DNA of 64,000 bases, taken from contig WGNA01000002.1 in assembly GCA_016124755.1 (NCBI GenBank), positions 295,909 to 359,908 of the forward strand. The letters are read 5' to 3'. The stretch is from Bacteroidota bacterium. Its GTDB lineage: Bacteria; Bacteroidota; Bacteroidia; NS11-12g; UBA9320. The notes below the pieces were generated by a model. It made no database searches. It saw only the letters and a program-made list of their open reading frames with translations, and was not told the DNA's origin. The position numbers and the translations under genes are program-made. This document shows, one piece after another, positions 60,336 through 64,000 of the stretch. Every line of letters starts with the position of its first letter. Position 1 is the stretch's first letter.

Positions 60336-61052
60336 TTACGAATTTTCCAGCGCATGATTGCGACAACACGCGATAAGATGGTCGACGTCGAGTATGGTTA
60401 TTTCCTTACTCTTCATTTTAATATATCCGTCTTTTACGAGCTCGTTGAGCATTCTTATAACCGATTCATAGGTGCTGCCGGCCATTGCTGCCATATCTTT
60501 TCGCGACATTTTGTATGCAAGTTTGCCTTCTTCATCTGTACCATAAACTTTATTAATGGTGAGAAGTGCCTGAGCAACTCTTCCTTTTACCGGCATGTGC
60601 GCAAGATTCTTCATTCTTTCTTCAGAGGCATTTAATTCATTAGAATAAAAAAGCATCATTTCAAAAAGAAAGTTTTTGTTATCGTGAAGCAGTTTTAAAT
60701 ATTCAGTGATGGGAACAAAACAAATATGGCTTTCTTCTAAAGCAATGGCATTAACATGATAAGAATTGTTCTTCCAATTTTGATCAATTCCCCTGTAACC
60801 TACAATATCGCCCGGACCGGCGAGTCGCAGAATAAGTCGCTTGTCTCCCCATTTTGTGTCGATTTTCACTTTACCTTCTAATAGAAAGTACACACCTAAA
60901 ATAGGTTCACCTTCTTCAAATACAAACTGACCTTTTCGGTATCGTTTTACGTCGTGAACTTCACTTAGATGGTGAAATCTTGATGGATCTACATTTTTAC
61001 ATAAAAAACATTGGTTGGGTTGGCATTCTCTAATTTTCTTGTGGCTCTTCAT
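60336..61052 (-). CDS. Crp/Fnr-family regulator with FNR-like cysteines
   Basis: This 238-residue protein has a cyclic-nucleotide-binding-like fold (about 30-140) and a C-terminal Crp-type helix-turn-helix (about 165-225; KMSRKDMAAMAGSTYESVIRML). N-terminal cysteines C10, C15 and C18 (ECQPNQCFLCK) plus C111 (ESHICFVP) match the FNR layout: the last N-terminal Cys and the central Cys are 93 residues apart, as in E. coli FNR (C29 and C122). It may therefore bind a [4Fe-4S] cluster and sense oxygen or NO. The recognition helix keeps the FNR/CRP Glu and Arg (ESVIR). It diverges from the RIC gene; a matching palindrome lies between. Confidence 0.8.
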   Translation of the reverse strand: MKSHKKIRECQPNQCFLCKNVDPSRFHHLSEVHDVKRYRKGQFVFEEGEPILGVYFLLEGKVKIDTKWGDKRLILRLAGPGDIVGYRGIDQNWKNNSYHVNAIALEESHICFVPITEYLKLLHDNKNFLFEMMLFYSNELNASEERMKNLAHMPVKGRVAQALLTINKVYGTDEEGKLAYKMSRKDMAAMAGSTYESVIRMLNELVKDGYIKMKSKEITILDVDHLIACCRNHALENS

Positions 61053-61162
61053 TTATTCAGTTGTGCTTACGCAAAATTGTAGGCATAAACGGGCTGATAA
61101 AAAGAGAATTATCATGAAATAAGCTGTGTCTTGGCATAAACTGAAGCAAAGGCAGTCGTATC

Positions 61163-61178
61163 TATGATGTTCGTCATA
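61163..61178 (+). promoter_or_regulatory. Crp/Fnr-type operator upstream of the RIC gene
   Basis: TATGA-N6-TCATA is a perfect 5-bp inverted repeat with the TGA core and N6 spacing of Crp/Fnr sites. It lies 44 bp before the RIC start codon and about 110 bp upstream of the regulator gene. A TAAAATTG box (61195-61202), one base from TAnnTTTG, follows at a spacing that places the site about 35-40 bp upstream of the inferred transcript start, as for class II activation. Confidence 0.5.
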
Positions 61179-61194
61179 TAAATGCAGAAAAATC

Positions 61195-61202
61195 TAAAAT
61201 TG
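61195..61202 (+). promoter_or_regulatory. Candidate -7 box of the RIC gene
   Basis: TAAAATTG is one mismatch from TAnnTTTG, 20 bp before the start codon at 61223 and downstream of the palindrome at 61163. Confidence 0.3.
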
Positions 61203-61222
61203 ATTTGCACCAACAAATTATC

Positions 61223-61957
61223 ATGGAGTTACATTTTAACGAAATTCGGGTTGGCGAGGTAGTGCGATACGATTACCGGACAGCAGACATTTTCAGGTCG
61301 TTTAACATTGAATATTGTTGTGCCGGAAGCAAACTACTGGGCAAAGTTTGCGAAGAATACGGAATTGATCCGGATGATTTGAGAATTGAACTGAACGCAA
61401 TTCTCGAACTTCAGGGAGAGGGAATTTCGGATGAAATGGATTTTGTTAACTGGGATCACAACAGGTTATTGAATCAAATCGAAACAGTACATCATGTATA
61501 TGCTCACGGGGCAATACCGGTGATTCGGGCACAACTGACCAAATTGGTTCAGATATACGGAGATCAATTTCCTCAATTAAGCGAGATCGAGAAAGATTTT
61601 ATTAAAGCTTCGGGAAGTTTTAAGTGGCATATGCGAAAGGAAGAACTCGTTTTTTTCCCTTTATTAAGACGATGGTTCGATAGCCCGTTAAAGTCCGGAG
61701 AGGAAATTTCAATGTATACACCGATTCTTGAGATTATTAAAGAGCACGAAACGGAGGTAAATCTATTTAAAGGAATTCGCAACTTATGTGAGTCGGTTAT
61801 GGAAACTTCAGGGGAATATGTGATGTTGAAAGACTGTATGCAAAACCTGATTGATTTTTTTCAGGATATGGAATTGCACCTTCATTTGGAAAACAACATT
61901 CTGTTTCCGAAAGTGATTCAAATGGAAAGGGGTTTGGTTGAAAGCGGTCGAAACTAA
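61223..61957 (+). CDS. RIC/ScdA-family iron-sulfur cluster repair protein
   Basis: I start at ATG 61223 (MELHFNEIRVGEVVRY), giving 244 residues; an in-frame TTG six codons earlier is less likely. The N-terminal ScdA_N/DUF542 domain (1-60) contains SFNIEYCCAGSKLLG, a variant of the usual YCCGG motif. A hemerythrin-like di-iron domain (about 80-240) follows, with histidines and carboxylates in TVHHVYAHGAI, KWHMRKEELVFFPLL, KEHETEVNLF and HLHLENNILFPKV. RIC proteins repair Fe-S clusters damaged by NO and oxidants. Divergent from an FNR-like regulator, with a candidate operator between. Confidence 0.9.
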   Translation: MELHFNEIRVGEVVRYDYRTADIFRSFNIEYCCAGSKLLGKVCEEYGIDPDDLRIELNAILELQGEGISDEMDFVNWDHNRLLNQIETVHHVYAHGAIPVIRAQLTKLVQIYGDQFPQLSEIEKDFIKASGSFKWHMRKEELVFFPLLRRWFDSPLKSGEEISMYTPILEIIKEHETEVNLFKGIRNLCESVMETSGEYVMLKDCMQNLIDFFQDMELHLHLENNILFPKVIQMERGLVESGRN

Positions 61958-61967
61958 AAAATAGGTG

Positions 61968-62054
61968 CGGAGAGAGAGGGATTCGAACCCTCGATACCCT
62001 TGCGAGTATACCACCTTTCCAGGGTGGCCCGATCGACCGCTCCGGCATCTCTCC
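61968..62054 (-). tRNA. tRNA-Ser(GGA)
   Basis: On the minus strand the 7-bp acceptor stem GGAGAGA pairs with TCTCTCC and the discriminator is G. The anticodon stem-loop CCACC-CTGGAAA-GGTGG gives anticodon GGA (62018-62020). There is a long variable arm (TATACTCGCAAGGGTAT) and a T-arm GAGGG-TTCGAAT-CCCTC. The long variable arm is the class II mark expected for serine. CCA is not fully encoded. It reads convergently with the RIC gene and lies just before tatD in the opposite sense of gene order, so co-transcription with tatD is possible. Confidence 0.97.
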
Positions 62055-62069
62055 GAAGGGAGGGCAAAA

Positions 62070-62846
62070 TTATGTTATCCGGAATAATTCACGCGCATTC
62101 CGGGAAGTAATATCTGAGATTTCTTCTAATGAGGTTTGGGTAACTGCCGCAAGCTTTTCGGCAATGTGAATTAAATACGAAGACTCATTTCTTTTTCCAC
62201 GGTAAGGAACCGGAGCGAGATACGGTGAGTCAGTTTCGAGAATTATTCGGGGTAACAGATCTTTGGTTATTACATCCGCGAGTTCGCTTTTTTTGAAGGT
62301 TAAAACACCTCCGATTCCCAGATAGAATCCGAGATCTATTATTTCCAGAGCTTCGTGAATTCCGTCTCCAAAGCAATGAAAAACGCCTTTCAGATCCGGT
62401 AAATTCCATTTTTTAATCAGATCAATTACCTCACGTGTTGCATTGCGGGTGTGAAGAGCGACAGGCAAGTTGTATTCGATTGCCAGTTCGCATTGTCTTT
62501 TTAGTGCATAGGTCTGAAGGTCTTTGGTTGAAACATCCCAGTATAAATCCATTCCGATTTCTCCGACCGCACAAAATTTTTGTTCAGTTAATTTTTTCGC
62601 GACAAAAGAGAGTTCCGACTCTATTGTATCTTCTTTGACAGAACACGGGTGAACGCCGATCATGGGCAGAAAGAAATCCGGATAATGAGTCACCAGATTT
62701 TCCATTCGATTATAGGTCGACTGCTCGATGTTCGGTAAAAGTACTTTAGTGATTCCCCGGGTTTTGCAACGATTTACAACCTGATCAAGATCGTTGTCAA
62801 ACTCCTCCACAAAGAGATGGGAATGTGTATCGATGAGGTTTACCAT
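62070..62846 (-). CDS. TatD-family metal-dependent deoxyribonuclease
   Basis: I start at ATG 62846 (MVNLIDTHSHLFVEEF), giving 258 residues; the 15 codons upstream are the end of the previous gene. The metallohydrolase residues are HSH in DTHSHL, Glu in GEIGMDLYW, His in ALHTRNA and VFHCFGDG, and Asp in ETDSPYLAP. It hydrolyses DNA with divalent metals; the cellular role (DNA quality control) is not settled. The start overlaps the enoyl-CoA hydratase-family gene's stop (ATGGTAA), so translation is coupled. Related to the YcfH/TatD group. Confidence 0.92.
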   Translation of the reverse strand: MVNLIDTHSHLFVEEFDNDLDQVVNRCKTRGITKVLLPNIEQSTYNRMENLVTHYPDFFLPMIGVHPCSVKEDTIESELSFVAKKLTEQKFCAVGEIGMDLYWDVSTKDLQTYALKRQCELAIEYNLPVALHTRNATREVIDLIKKWNLPDLKGVFHCFGDGIHEALEIIDLGFYLGIGGVLTFKKSELADVITKDLLPRIILETDSPYLAPVPYRGKRNESSYLIHIAEKLAAVTQTSLEEISDITSRNARELFRIT

Positions 62847-63613
62847 TGAGGCTTTTGTTTGTTCAGGAAAGCAGCGATTCCTTTTTTGCAATCGGCAGAT
62901 TCGCGTGCCGTCGCATTCATTCTGGCTGCATAATCCAATGCGGTTTTTATATCCATTGAAGGTAGTTCAACGAGCATTTCTTTGGTTCTTCTTACACTTT
63001 CTGCAGAGTTTCTGGAAATCATTTTTAATGCAAATTGACGCACTGTTTCATCGATTTTCTGGGAAGAATCAACCTGATAAATCAATCCCGCTTCGATTGC
63101 TTTTCGGGCATCCAAAATGTCGGCGGTAAGCATGAGTTCTCTTGCTTTTTGATCCCCCAGTTTTCGAAGCAGGAAGATCATCACAATGGCGGGTACGAAA
63201 CCGATTCTCGCTTCGGTGTATCCGAAGGTTGCTTCGGGAGTTGAGAAACAGAAATCTCCGAGAGTAGCCAATCCGCAACCTCCGGCAAGTGCAGGCCCTT
63301 CCACCTGTGTTATCAGATATTTGGGAAACCGGTACATCATTTCAAACAAACCGGCAAGATGACTGCTGTCGTGATAATTGTCGTCGAAAGTGAAATTCTG
63401 AAGATTTTGCAGAAATTGTAAATCAGCCCCCGCACAAAAAGCTTGTCCGTCTGATTTGATAATTACCGCACGGCAATCGGTATCATTAGCCAGTTCGGTT
63501 AAAGCAGATTTTAATTCGGTAACCATTTCCTGATTAAGAGCATTTCTTTTTTCAGGCCGGGCTAATATGAGGTTTGCAATTCTTTCAGACTTCTCTATTC
63601 TAATGTATTCCAT
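62840..63613 (-). CDS. Enoyl-CoA hydratase/isomerase family protein
   Basis: I start at ATG 63613 (MEYIRIEKSERIANLIL), giving 257 residues, the family length; the longer frame upstream crosses the neighbouring terminator. The crotonase fold is clear: RPEKRNALNQEMV, the oxyanion-hole loop FCAGADLQFL, and EGPALAGGCGLATLGDF. The hydratase Glu of rat ECH position 144 is Gly here (GGCGLA), while the second catalytic Glu is kept (FGYTEARIGF). It may therefore be an isomerase or methylglutaconyl-CoA-type member rather than a standard hydratase. It overlaps tatD by a few bases. Confidence 0.85.
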   Translation of the reverse strand: MEYIRIEKSERIANLILARPEKRNALNQEMVTELKSALTELANDTDCRAVIIKSDGQAFCAGADLQFLQNLQNFTFDDNYHDSSHLAGLFEMMYRFPKYLITQVEGPALAGGCGLATLGDFCFSTPEATFGYTEARIGFVPAIVMIFLLRKLGDQKARELMLTADILDARKAIEAGLIYQVDSSQKIDETVRQFALKMISRNSAESVRRTKEMLVELPSMDIKTALDYAARMNATARESADCKKGIAAFLNKQKPQW

Positions 63614-63661
63614 CTGGAAATTTTGGTCAAAGTTATTCCCTTCAAACCAATGGGAACAAAC

Positions 63662-63689
63662 AAAAAAGTCCCGCCATCTCGGCGGGACT
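63662..63689 (-). terminator. Intrinsic terminator after the T9SS cargo gene
   Basis: A 9-bp stem AGTCCCGCC/GGCGGGACT with a 5-nt loop is followed on the minus strand by a run of T. It lies 47 bp after the stop at 63736 and 49 bp before the enoyl-CoA hydratase-family start. Confidence 0.85.
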
Positions 63690-63735
63690 TTCAATAGGTA
63701 GGTATTATTTATTAAAGATTCAGAGTTAAACTACC

Positions 63736-64000
63736 TTATCTAGAGATAGTCACTCTCTGAACAGAAGCTTGATTACCGTTGGTCATCTGAACGAAGTACA
63801 CACCTGCGGCGGCATCGCTCAAATCGATTGAGGTGGAAGCACCTTCTGCCTCAAGGGTACGGATGATTTTACCGGTAGCGTCCATGATGTTGATGATCAT
63901 ACCGTTTTGCGGATTTTCCACTTTCACGGTGAACAGACCTTTGTTCGGGTTCGGATACACAGAGAAGTTACCTTTCTGAACATCCTGGATTCCTACCGTA
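63736..64000 (-). CDS. T9SS type A sorting domain protein, C-terminal end (runs off right edge)
   Basis: The minus-strand frame is open from the window edge to TAA 63736 and encodes at least 88 residues: TVGIQDVQKGNFSVYPNPNKGLF, FTVKVENPQNGMIINIMDATG, VYFVQMTNGNQASVQRVTISR. The YPNPNKGxF start and the strand pattern are those of a T9SS type A C-terminal sorting domain. The cargo part lies outside the window. A strong terminator follows. Confidence 0.9.
   Translation of the reverse strand, partial: TVGIQDVQKGNFSVYPNPNKGLFTVKVENPQNGMIINIMDATGKIIRTLEAEGASTSIDLSDAAAGVYFVQMTNGNQASVQRVTISR

Overview
The window is chromosomal DNA from a member of the Bacteroidota, most likely close to the Flavobacteriales. 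The grounds are: two secreted proteins ending in type IX secretion (T9SS) C-terminal sorting domains; many lipoproteins and beta-barrel proteins; a SusC-like TonB-dependent receptor with a carboxypeptidase-regulatory-like N-domain; Bacteroidota-type families (DUF4286, DUF4476, DUF4846, LytS-type propeller kinases); promoters resembling the TAnnTTTG -7 box rather than E. coli -10 boxes; few Shine-Dalgarno sequences; and menaquinone genes. The species cannot be read from the sequence.

Region 1 (about 1-4200) is AT-rich and accessory-looking. It holds a minus-strand array of related small lipoproteins, one cut by the left edge, interrupted by an orphan MNT-type nucleotidyltransferase. Next come two probable outer-membrane proteins, the second with an in-frame TGA in its signal peptide, and more than 500 bp without a convincing gene. 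Region 2 (4200-9800) has a short ssb, a TPP riboswitch controlling a TonB-dependent receptor (probable thiamin-compound importer), and a T9SS-secreted protein flanked by three same-orientation copies of a dispersed palindromic repeat. Region 3 (9800-32750) is mostly core genome: Nfu and Mrp Fe-S carriers with a UbiA-like membrane protein, a NagZ/beta-lactamase-fold fusion, DUF lipoproteins, a propeller histidine kinase, penicillin-binding protein 1C, a radical SAM protein, tandem outer-membrane proteins, a rhomboid protease and a membrane Fe-S redox module.

Region 4 (32900-42310) contains a 7TM-DISM/LytS kinase with its LytTR regulator, and two 9-bp direct repeats between them that resemble LytTR sites. 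It continues with nadD, gmk, yicC, menC, menA and kbl. Region 5 (42500-57250) holds ftsH, a PpiD-like chaperone, a BNR-repeat secreted protein, pyrC, polA, a DUF4143 ATPase preceded by a 46-bp perfect palindrome, gpsA and a TolC-type efflux protein. Region 6 (57400-64000) has a deacetylase/glycosyltransferase/lgt operon and an FNR-like regulator divergent from a RIC-type Fe-S repair protein, with a Crp/Fnr-type palindrome in the shared promoter. It ends with tRNA-Ser(GGA), tatD, an enoyl-CoA hydratase-family gene and the end of another T9SS cargo protein.

I found no CRISPR array, prophage or complete insertion sequence. No large, clearly new multi-gene system is evident. The strongest leads are the FNR-like/RIC control region, the candidate LytTR autoregulatory repeats, the lipoprotein array with its embedded nucleotidyltransferase, the stop codon within a signal peptide, and the palindrome cluster beside the DUF4143 ATPase.
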